From Rhodococcus tibetensis (GTDB taxonomy: Bacteria; Actinomycetota; Actinomycetes; Mycobacteriales; Mycobacteriaceae), in assembly GCF_024438035.1 (NCBI RefSeq), contig NZ_JANFQF010000013.1:1-64000 (forward strand): a stretch of DNA of 64,000 nucleotides, written 5' to 3'. Below the pieces are notes generated by a model, which was not told where the DNA came from, ran no database searches, and worked only from the letters and a program-made list of their open reading frames with translations. A program made the position numbers and the translations under genes. Of the stretch, positions 1-7,029 are shown piece by piece (positions within the stretch are counted from its first letter, which is position 1; each line of letters opens with the position of its first letter).

Positions 1-71
1 CATCGAACGAGTTGTTCGCGTTCGCTATCGGTCAACATCAACTCAGCCTTCGGGCGTCCGGTTCGAGGCAT
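1..71 (-). CDS. IS630-family transposase, N-terminal fragment (cut by window edge)
   Basis: Reading the minus strand from an ATG at 71 gives a peptide beginning MPRTGRPKAELMLTDSEREQ, followed by LVR at the window edge. This matches the typical N-terminus of actinobacterial IS630-family transposases, which carry a short basic leader, a GRPK-like patch and then a helix-turn-helix region. Only 23 codons are visible, so the DDE catalytic domain lies outside the window. The transposase points away from the broken DUF1684 gene, and the sequence between them should contain one end of the element. The family call rests on a short but characteristic stretch. Confidence 0.7.
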   Translation of the reverse strand, partial: MPRTGRPKAELMLTDSEREQLVR

Positions 72-124
72 GCCTCAGAATATCAAGCTAGAGCACGAAT
101 TTATGGCGTACGACACTAGTACCT
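72..124. mobile_element. Probable terminal end of the IS630-type element and its junction
   Basis: This AT-richer stretch lies between the transposase start and the first codons of the truncated DUF1684 gene. A ctag tetranucleotide at 116-119 fits the TA/CTAG target preference of IS630/mariner elements, so the junction is probably at about 116-121. The element's other end is outside the window, so the inverted repeat and the TA duplication cannot be checked here. Confidence 0.45.
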
Positions 125-679
125 GTGGAGGGTGCACCGGGTCTGCTCGTGCGCCACGGGAACCGCACCATCGAGGTGATCCGCCGGACCGGGGACGTGG
201 CTTTGCGTATCCACGACCCGAGAAGCGCCACCCTCGCATCGTTCACGGGGATCCCCACCTTCCGCCCCGCCCGAAGGTTCGCGGTGGCGGCGACGTTCAC
301 TCCGTACGCGCAGTCCCGCGGAGTGACGACGGGCGCCGTCGTCGAGGGACTCGAGCACCATCACACTGCGGTGGGTTCGCTGAGTTTCGAATTCGACGGC
401 GAGAGCCACGAACTCGTCGCCTTCGCAGGCAAGAACGGTGGCGTGCAGGTTCTCTTCACCGACGCCACCAGCGGTGTGAGCACCTATCCGGCAGCACGGT
501 CGCTGGCGGTGGACGAGCCCGGAACCGACGGACGGGTAGTCGTCGATTTCAACCGCGCCGCCAATCTGCCGTGTGCGTTCACCGACTACGCCACCTGCCC
601 GGTGGCGCCTGCCGAGAATCGCCTGGACTTCGCGGTCGAGGCGGGCGAGAAGAAACCTCGCCCGACGGAAGCGGAATAG
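125..679 (+). pseudogene. DUF1684 family protein, 5'-truncated by IS insertion
   Basis: The frame encodes the C-terminal two thirds of a DUF1684 protein, a family of unknown function. Recognisable family motifs are FTGIPTF (about residue 40), VVEGLEHHHTAVG (about 75), LFTDATSGVSTYPA (about 110), [19 protein letters not shown] (about 142) and a C-terminal [14 protein letters not shown]. The usual N-terminal region of roughly 60-100 residues is missing. An in-frame stop at 89-91 sits inside the adjacent IS end, so translation could begin only at the GTG at 125 or not at all. The best reading is a gene cut by the IS630-type element. It abuts the next gene directly (stop 677-679, next ATG 680). 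Confidence 0.75.
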
Positions 680-1822
680 ATGGTCACTCCGTTGTCGGTC
701 CTCGACTTGTCTCCCGTCAGCGACGGATCAACAGCCCGCGCCGCGCTGCGGAACACCGTGGACCTCGCCCAGCACGCAGAACTGTGGGGGTACACGCGGT
801 ACTGGGTTGCCGAACATCATTTCGTCGGCGTCGCGAGCTCGTCACCCGCCGTGCTGGTCGGCATTCTCGCTGCGGCGACGAGCACCCTCCGCGTCGGTGC
901 TGCGGCCGTGCAGTTGGGGCATACCACAGCCGCAGCCGTGGTGGAAGCGTTCGGAACCGTCGATGCCCTGTATCCCGGGCGCGTGGACCTCGGCCTGGGG
1001 AGGTCGGGTCAACGCAGGGCGTTGGCACTCGACGCGGTCGCCGAACGCCGAAACCAGCCCCCCGTACCGCAGCGCCGGACCGAGATCCGGGACGGCGTCG
1101 TGATTCCGGCGCCGTTCGACCCGTCCGGACTCCTGCTGTCGCCGCGGCTCACGGCGTCGATGTCGGTGCTACAACAGCCGGGGGCACGGTCACCCGAGTT
1201 CGAACAGCAGGTTGACGACATCCTCGCGTTACTCTGTGGCACGTACCGCACAGAGGACGGCATCGAACTGCACGCGAGTCCGGGTGAGGGCGCCGACGTC
1301 GAAGTATGGGTGTTCGGGAGCAGTGCGGGCCCGAGCGCCGAACTCGCCGGCCGGCTGGGGCTGCCCTTCGGGGCCAACTACCACGTGAGCCCGGCGACGA
1401 CGGTCGAAGCGGTAGAGGCGTACCGGGCAGCCTTCCGGCCGTCGCGGGTTCTGCGGGAGCCGTATGTCGTCGTCTCCGCCGACGCAGTGGTGGCGGACGA
1501 CGACGCGGCAGCCCGGGAGTTGGCGTCGACCTTCGGGCATTGGACCCACAGCATCCGAAGTGGGCACGGTGCAATCCCGTACCCCGATCCCGGCCGTACG
1601 GCTCCCCTCGCCGAGACGGAACGGGCAGCAGTGGAAGACCGGCTGATCACCCAGTTCGTCGGGGCACCTGCCACCGTCGCCGGCCGGCTCGACAGCCTGC
1701 GGAAACTGACCGACGCCGACGAACTCGTGGTCACCACCGTCACCCATGACCACGCGGATCGACTGCGTTCCTACGAGCTGCTTGCCCGGGAATGGGGGTT
1801 GCCCCGCCTGCTCGCTGCCTGA
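680..1822 (+). CDS. LLM-class flavin-dependent oxidoreductase (luciferase-like monooxygenase)
   Basis: This 380-residue protein has the bacterial luciferase-like TIM-barrel signatures. It begins with a [11 protein letters not shown] strand, then [14 protein letters not shown] near residue 38-51 and a [11 protein letters not shown] segment near 100. Later blocks match the MsnO8/LuxA-like group. Such enzymes use reduced FMN, or sometimes F420, to oxygenate or reduce small molecules. Several natural-product clusters carry one that modifies a carrier-bound intermediate. It is the first intact gene of the NRPS/PKS run and starts immediately after the broken DUF1684 frame, so it may rely on a promoter altered by the IS insertion. 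The substrate is unknown, and a role in the cluster is inferred from position only. Confidence 0.8.
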   Translation: MVTPLSVLDLSPVSDGSTARAALRNTVDLAQHAELWGYTRYWVAEHHFVGVASSSPAVLVGILAAATSTLRVGAAAVQLGHTTAAAVVEAFGTVDALYPGRVDLGLGRSGQRRALALDAVAERRNQPPVPQRRTEIRDGVVIPAPFDPSGLLLSPRLTASMSVLQQPGARSPEFEQQVDDILALLCGTYRTEDGIELHASPGEGADVEVWVFGSSAGPSAELAGRLGLPFGANYHVSPATTVEAVEAYRAAFRPSRVLREPYVVVSADAVVADDDAAARELASTFGHWTHSIRSGHGAIPYPDPGRTAPLAETERAAVEDRLITQFVGAPATVAGRLDSLRKLTDADELVVTTVTHDHADRLRSYELLAREWGLPRLLAA

Positions 1823-1866
1823 CACCACGATGGTTGAACGTTGGTCCAAGTGGGAATCCCCCGCTC

Positions 1867-2166
1867 ATGGAGACAGCACATACGCCTGTGCCCGAGTCCC
1901 CTGACGGGTTGGTCGAGCAGCTACGGCAGTACCTCAGTTCGATCACGTCGACGGATCTCGGACCCGACGACGACTACTTCACGCTGGGGTTGGTGAGTTC
2001 GCTGCGGGCTCTCGAGATCGTCACCTACATCGAGGGCTCCCACGACGTCGTGGTCGAGGTGGAGGACCTCGACCTCGACAACTTCCGCACCGTTGCCCGA
2101 GTTGCGGAGTTCATCCGGCGGAAGCGGGGCGAGCAGGTTCGGGCCACGGACGGGGCGTCGCCGTGA
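1867..2166 (+). CDS. Discrete acyl carrier protein (FkbJ-like)
   Basis: This is a 99-residue free-standing carrier protein. The phosphopantetheine site is in the segment LGLVSSLRALEIV (about residues 39-51), where the serine before Leu is the attachment residue and the usual Asp is Ser. The following VEVEDLDLDNFRTV matches the carrier proteins that work with FkbH-type enzymes (FkbJ, ZmaD). I chose the ATG at 1867 over an upstream in-frame GTG at 1792, which would overlap the preceding gene. The next gene overlaps by four bases. It most likely carries the glyceryl unit made by FkbH and its oxidised products. Confidence 0.85.
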   Translation: METAHTPVPESPDGLVEQLRQYLSSITSTDLGPDDDYFTLGLVSSLRALEIVTYIEGSHDVVVEVEDLDLDNFRTVARVAEFIRRKRGEQVRATDGASP

Positions 2167-3260
2167 TCGGAATCGACACTCTGGTCGCGGCAGCGGAAAC
2201 GGATGCTGTCGCATGGGACGAGTCGGGGCTGCCCACCGAGGTGATCGAAGCCGCCGCGCGGGCCGGTGTTCTGGGACTGGACAGGCCCACGGCCTGCCGG
2301 GGCCTCGGCCTGAGTGCAGCCGAACTGGGCTCGGTGGCAGAACGACTCGGAGCTGTCTGCACATCGTTGCGTTCGCTACTCACCGTGCAGGGGATGGTGA
2401 ACGCCGCCCTCGACCGATGGGGAAGCGCCGAACAACAGGCACAGTGGTTGCCGGTACTGACGACCGGTGAGCTCCTCGCCGGATTCGCGGCGACCGAGGC
2501 CGGCGCCGGAACCGAACTTTCGTGTGTGACCACCTCGTTCGACCCCGTCGGTTCGGATTACCGAGTGTCGGGTCGGAAGCTGTGGGTGACTTACGGCCAG
2601 GTCGCGGACGTACTGCTGGTCCTCGGACGGGCGTCCGGCGGCCTGACGACCGCACTCGTCGAGACGAGCTCGCCCGGGGTCACCGTAGAACCGGTACACG
2701 GGCAACTCGGCATGCGCGGTACACGGGTGGCGCACATCGAGCTCGACAACGTATCCATACCCGCGACCCACGTGATTGCACCGCCCGGATTCGGTTTGTC
2801 CCACGTCACCGGCACAGCCCTCGACCACGGCCGGTACACCATCGCGTGGGGGTGCGCGGGGATGGCGCGGGCGTGCCTCGCCGACGCGGTGGCTCACGCA
2901 TCCACCCGCGTGCAGGGTAGCGCCGTGTTGTCCGAGTACGACGCGGTGCGGTCGATGATCGGCCGCGGCTGGGTGGAGGTCTCCGGGGCGCGCGCTCTCT
3001 GCGAACGCGCCGCGCAGGAACGTGACGCACACGAGCACACCGCACTCTTCACCACCGTTGCCGCGAAGTACGCCGCCGCGCGCGCCGCCGTGACGCTGAG
3101 TCAGCAGGGAGTGCAGATCCTCGGCGCCGCCGGATGCGCTGCGGACAGCAAGGTGGGCCGATTCTTCCGGGACGCGAAGGTCATGCAGATCATCGAGGGT
3201 GCCACCGAGGTCGCCGAATTGCAGATCGGTGAGTACGTGCTGGCCGGCGGTGTTCGATGA
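2163..3260 (+). CDS. Acyl-CoA dehydrogenase family protein (FkbI-like)
   Basis: A 365-residue flavoprotein of the acyl-CoA dehydrogenase family. The middle domain shows GFAATEAGAGTELSCVTTS (about 104-122) and GRKLWVTYGQ. The C-terminal helical domain carries QILGAAG and MQIIEGATEVAELQIG, where the family's flavin-domain motif and catalytic Glu normally sit. In methoxymalonyl/hydroxymalonyl-ACP pathways the FkbI homologue acts on the carrier-bound three-carbon unit with FkbK. The GTG start overlaps the ACP stop by four bases, and its stop overlaps the next start by four, indicating translational coupling. A general fatty-acid role is possible but less likely in this setting. Confidence 0.85.
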   Translation: MIGIDTLVAAAETDAVAWDESGLPTEVIEAAARAGVLGLDRPTACRGLGLSAAELGSVAERLGAVCTSLRSLLTVQGMVNAALDRWGSAEQQAQWLPVLTTGELLAGFAATEAGAGTELSCVTTSFDPVGSDYRVSGRKLWVTYGQVADVLLVLGRASGGLTTALVETSSPGVTVEPVHGQLGMRGTRVAHIELDNVSIPATHVIAPPGFGLSHVTGTALDHGRYTIAWGCAGMARACLADAVAHASTRVQGSAVLSEYDAVRSMIGRGWVEVSGARALCERAAQERDAHEHTALFTTVAAKYAAARAAVTLSQQGVQILGAAGCAADSKVGRFFRDAKVMQIIEGATEVAELQIGEYVLAGGVR

Positions 3261-4267
3261 CCGCGTCTCCACCCGTCACCCTGCAATCGATCGCGCTGTG
3301 GTTCCCGGACGACGAGGTGACCGTGGCGGGTTTACCGGAACTCGATCAGCTACCTGTCGCGCAGCGTGAGCACGCACTGTCCCTCGGCATCGACACCGTT
3401 CGGATCGGCATCGGAGCGTCCGAGTCGGACATGGCCTACGGCGCCGCCACCGAGTTGCTGCGCGCAGCGGGCATCGACCCCACCCAGCTCGATGCCCTCC
3501 TGCTCGTGCAGGGGCGGGTTCCGCAGTATCTGCTCGCGTCCGAGGCCACTCGGTTGCAACACCGGCTCGGCGCGAACCAGGCATTCACCACCGGTGTCGG
3601 TGACCTGGGCTGCGTGTCGATCTCGGCGGCGTTCGCGCTGGCGTCCGCGCTACTTCGGGGTGACTCCCATTGCCAGAATGTTCTCGTCGTCGCTGCTGCG
3701 AAGACGCCGACGCGAGCACGCTACCGCTCACCGATGACGTTACTCGGGGACGGTGCGGCCGCGGTGCTGCTGACGACGTCGGGGACCGGGCGATACGAAC
3801 TCGTCGATCAGATCGTCCGCAGTGACGGGAAGTACGCGGATCTGTTCCGTATCGACTACCGGAACGTGCGCGAGGCCGACTGGACCGAGGAATGCACGGA
3901 CGAGCCGACGTACTCGTTCCGGCTTGCCGTAGAGAGCCGGAAACGCTTCACCGACATCAATGCTGCCCTTCTCGGACGCAGCGGGGTGGAACACGACAGG
4001 GTGGGGACCTTCCTGATGCAGAACCTCTCGGCCGGTGCGTTCGCGTTCTGGCAGGAGGCTCTCGATGTCACCATCGACCCGGTGTGCCGCGCGAATCTCG
4101 CCCGGTTCGGCCACCTCGGATCCGTCGACGTCGCACTCAACCTGGAACGCGCGGCCGCGTCGCAACGGCCGGGAGAATATGCCGTACTCATGAACAGCAG
4201 TCCCGTCGCGGCGTGGAGTAGCGCACTACTGCGGCGACTGCCGGACTCGACCGGGGACGGGGAGTAA
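3257..4267 (+). CDS. 3-oxoacyl-ACP synthase III-like protein with altered catalytic triad
   Basis: A 336-residue thiolase-fold protein of the KAS III type. The nucleophilic cysteine is present in VGDLGCVSIS (about residue 119). Aligning the C-terminal half to FabH puts Gln (in FLMQNLS) at the catalytic His and His (in RFGHLGS) at the catalytic Asn, giving Cys-Gln-His instead of Cys-His-Asn. Such divergent KAS III proteins in natural-product clusters often act as acyl- or ester-forming transferases rather than decarboxylating condensing enzymes. Beside an FkbH and a discrete ACP, a KAS III-like enzyme also recalls the tetronate-forming trio. Here it could transfer the three-carbon unit from the ACP to the megasynthase. 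The specific role is inferred. Confidence 0.8.
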   Translation: MTASPPVTLQSIALWFPDDEVTVAGLPELDQLPVAQREHALSLGIDTVRIGIGASESDMAYGAATELLRAAGIDPTQLDALLLVQGRVPQYLLASEATRLQHRLGANQAFTTGVGDLGCVSISAAFALASALLRGDSHCQNVLVVAAAKTPTRARYRSPMTLLGDGAAAVLLTTSGTGRYELVDQIVRSDGKYADLFRIDYRNVREADWTEECTDEPTYSFRLAVESRKRFTDINAALLGRSGVEHDRVGTFLMQNLSAGAFAFWQEALDVTIDPVCRANLARFGHLGSVDVALNLERAAASQRPGEYAVLMNSSPVAAWSSALLRRLPDSTGDGE

Positions 4268-4273
4268 CCCCTG

Positions 4274-5311
4274 ATGGAGCAGACCGTCAAGTGCGTGGTC
4301 TGGGACCTCGACGACACCATCTGGGACGGAGTGGTACTCGAACAGGATGTCCCGGTTCCGAAGGCCGAGGTGCTCCGTACTCTCGATGTGCTCGACCGAC
4401 GAGGCATCTTGCACGCCATCGCGAGCCGAGGCGAGTTCGAACCTGCTGTGGCTCACCTGCGCGCCCACGGGCTCGAGGATTTGTTCTGCGCCGTCGACGT
4501 CGGGTGGGGACCGAAATCCGGTGCGGTGCGGCGGATCGCGGACACCCTGCACATCGGTCTCGACACCGTGGCCTTCGTCGACAACGATCCGGTCGAGCGC
4601 GCCGAGGTCGCCGGAGCGTTGCCGTCGGTGCGGTGTTATCCGGCCGAGAACATCGCCTCGTTTCCCGATCTGCCCGAGCTGACTCCGGAATCGATCACGG
4701 CCGAAGCGGCGCAGCGCCGAGCGCTGTACCGCGCCGAGCGGATCCGGCAGAGCAGTGAAGAGGAGTTCGCTGGATCGAACTCCGACTTCCTCGCCTCGCT
4801 GAGCTTGGTGATGACCGTGCGCAGGGCAGAGGAAGAGGACCTGGCGCGGGCACACGAACTGACCGTGCGTTCACATCAACTCAACACCACCGGTCGCACG
4901 TTCGGCATCGACGAACTCCGCCGACTGTGCCGTTCGGACCGACACGAGGTGCTCGTTGCGTCACTCGAGGACCGTTTCGGTGGGTACGGAACCATCGGAC
5001 TGGCGGTGTCGGAGTTCCGCGGCGACGACTCGGTGCTCCAATTGCTCTTGATGTCGTGTCGCGTGATGTCCCGCGGTGTGGGCGCGGCCCTGATCCAGCA
5101 TGTCGTCGACCGGGCGCGGGCACGGGGACAGCATCCCTGCGCGGAGTTCGTGGCCACGGAGGTCAATCGCGTGATGCTGGTGACCCTCCGATTCGGTGGG
5201 TTCGAGGTCGGGGTGGCGGACCCCGGACGGTTGTTGCTGCGCCACAACGGCTCTGCTCGATCCGGCGGGCCGAACACCGATCACGTCCGAATCGTGAGCG
5301 CGGTGCCATGA
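4274..5311 (+). CDS. FkbH-like HAD-superfamily glyceryl-ACP synthase
   Basis: A 345-residue FkbH-family protein. The HAD motif I is VVWDLDDTIWDG (about residues 9-20) with both aspartates, followed by AIASRGE (motif II region), a GPKSGAV lysine and the acidic FVDNDPVERAEV motif. The C-terminal half (about 180-345) has a GNAT-like fold signature, as usual in FkbH. Characterised members take 1,3-bisphosphoglycerate, dephosphorylate it and load glycerate onto a discrete ACP. The ACP, FkbI-like and FkbK-like genes beside it complete a hydroxymalonyl-ACP pathway. No FkbG-type O-methyltransferase is visible, so the unit should stay unmethylated. The stop overlaps the next ATG by four bases. Confidence 0.9.
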   Translation: MEQTVKCVVWDLDDTIWDGVVLEQDVPVPKAEVLRTLDVLDRRGILHAIASRGEFEPAVAHLRAHGLEDLFCAVDVGWGPKSGAVRRIADTLHIGLDTVAFVDNDPVERAEVAGALPSVRCYPAENIASFPDLPELTPESITAEAAQRRALYRAERIRQSSEEEFAGSNSDFLASLSLVMTVRRAEEEDLARAHELTVRSHQLNTTGRTFGIDELRRLCRSDRHEVLVASLEDRFGGYGTIGLAVSEFRGDDSVLQLLLMSCRVMSRGVGAALIQHVVDRARARGQHPCAEFVATEVNRVMLVTLRFGGFEVGVADPGRLLLRHNGSARSGGPNTDHVRIVSAVP

Positions 5312-6888
5312 GCACCGTGCTTCCTGGGGGCGAGGTGATCGCGGGAATCCTCGAGCAGTGCTCACGGGTACCCGAACGGACCGCGATAGCAGTGGGACAG
5401 CGGGCCCTGACGTATGCCGAGCTCGAGTCGGCGAGTGCGGAACTGGCGGCAGAGCTGGCGGCAACCGGAGTGCGGCCGGGCCAGGTAGTCCTGATCTACC
5501 GGGCGCAGAGCGCCGACACGGTGGTGGCGATGATCGCCGCCTTGCGGGCGGGCGCAGCGTGGTGCGTCATCGAACCAGGCCACCCGGCGATGCAGCTGCG
5601 CGCCCTGCTGTCGGACGTCGACTGCGGCGCCATCGTGTTCGATTCCACGGACCCGGCTACCTCCACGGAGGGTGTCGGCGTCCTCGCCTGGGAAGCCGGT
5701 GCCGGCTCGCCCGCACTGGTCGACCGTCACCGGGCAACGCCGCCGCGGTCTCATGGCAGCGACCTTCCCGAACGCGTCCCGGATGGCGCACCTGCCTATG
5801 TGATCACCACCTCGGGAACGACCGGTGTCCCCAAAGCCGTCGTGGCCACCCGTGCCAATCTGGCGAGTATGGTCGCCGGCCGGAACTACGACTACGACGA
5901 GGCCGATCTGGTCACGTTCTCCGCGTTTCGCCTGACGTGGGACGGGGCCCTGCTGAAGACGATCTGGGCGCTCTGCACCGGTGGCACGAGCGTGCTCCCG
6001 GACGCCCATGGTGTGCGCGACGCCGAGGCTGTCGCAGCGCTCGCGGCGAAGTGGAAGGCCACCCATCTCGCGGCGACGCCGTCGTTCTACCGCCTGCTGC
6101 TGCCGCATCTCGCTCCGCTGCGCTCACATCTGCAGTGGGTGACCCTCGCCGGTGAGGCGCTTCCCGCGACGCTCGTCGAACGGCACCGCACCGTGCTTCC
6201 GGGTGTCCCGCTGGGCAACGAATACGGACCCACCGAGACCACCGTCAGTTGCGTGGCGCATCGAGTGCGTGAGGTGCCGGCGTCGATCGCCCCGATCGGC
6301 AGGCCGCTGGGGGCCACGACTGCGCACATCCTCGACGCGAAGCTGGTTCCCGTGCCGCAGGGAACGGTGGGAGATCTCTACCTCGGTGGTCCCCAGATCA
6401 CCGCCGGATATGCCCGTCGCCCTGCCGCCACCGCAGCCCGGTTCGTGGCCGATCCGTTCTGCGCGGTGCCGGGCGCCCGGATGTACCACGCGGGCGACCT
6501 CGCGCGCGTCGATGTTCACGCCGACATCGAATTCTGCGGCCGGGTCGACGGTCAAGTGAAGGTGCGGGGAGTGAGGGTGGAGCGGCACGCAGTGGAATCG
6601 GTGCTCGAGAGTCACCCGGCGGTCCGTCAGGCGGTGGTACTTGCGACCGTGGACGAGTACGGCGACACGGCCCTTACCGCGTTCTGGGTTCCCGCCGCGG
6701 CGGCGACGCTCCTGCCCACCACCCGCGACCTGACCGCCCATTGCGCCGAGCGTCTCGTGATGCAGGCGGTGCCCGGCCGTTTCGTGGCGCTCGGTGCCCT
6801 TCCTCTCGCGCCCAGCACCAAGGTCGACGAGGTGGCGCTGCGGGCGTTGTCGGCGAAGGCCGAGGTGAACGGCGGTGGCGGCTGTTGA
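5308..6888 (+). CDS. Stand-alone NRPS adenylation domain protein
   Basis: A 526-residue adenylation protein with no carrier or condensation domain. Core motifs are ITTSGTTGVPKAV (A3, about 165), [12 protein letters not shown] (A5, about 304), YHAGDLARV (A7) and [15 protein letters not shown] (A8). The specificity pocket reads about D-G-L-A-T-A-E-V-S, which I cannot assign. Its C-terminal segment (FWVPAAAA, then RFVALGA and DEVALRAL) closely resembles the C-terminal segment of the truncated A domain in the next protein. This suggests a shared origin and loading of that module's carrier in trans. I start at ATG 5308, overlapping FkbH by four bases; a longer frame upstream is not protein-like. 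The reading frame continues open beyond its TGA stop into the next gene. Confidence 0.88.
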   Translation: MSTVLPGGEVIAGILEQCSRVPERTAIAVGQRALTYAELESASAELAAELAATGVRPGQVVLIYRAQSADTVVAMIAALRAGAAWCVIEPGHPAMQLRALLSDVDCGAIVFDSTDPATSTEGVGVLAWEAGAGSPALVDRHRATPPRSHGSDLPERVPDGAPAYVITTSGTTGVPKAVVATRANLASMVAGRNYDYDEADLVTFSAFRLTWDGALLKTIWALCTGGTSVLPDAHGVRDAEAVAALAAKWKATHLAATPSFYRLLLPHLAPLRSHLQWVTLAGEALPATLVERHRTVLPGVPLGNEYGPTETTVSCVAHRVREVPASIAPIGRPLGATTAHILDAKLVPVPQGTVGDLYLGGPQITAGYARRPAATAARFVADPFCAVPGARMYHAGDLARVDVHADIEFCGRVDGQVKVRGVRVERHAVESVLESHPAVRQAVVLATVDEYGDTALTAFWVPAAAATLLPTTRDLTAHCAERLVMQAVPGRFVALGALPLAPSTKVDEVALRALSAKAEVNGGGGC

Positions 6889-7029
6889 CAGTGTGCTGGA
6901 TTGGAGGCAGTCTCGACTTGCTCGGGGATTTCGTGGCGTGGTCAGGGTGAGGGACGAGTAGTCCGTCACCGTGGTGTGGTTGCTCCCGGATGCGAAGGCG
7001 ATGGGGGCCTTGGCTGGGATGCGATTGCG

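Noticed and set aside
4927..5307. N-terminal extension of the stand-alone A-domain frame
   Set aside because: It overlaps the FkbH C-terminal domain in another frame and reads as an Arg/Gly-rich non-protein. The ATG at 5308 gives the usual four-base overlap.
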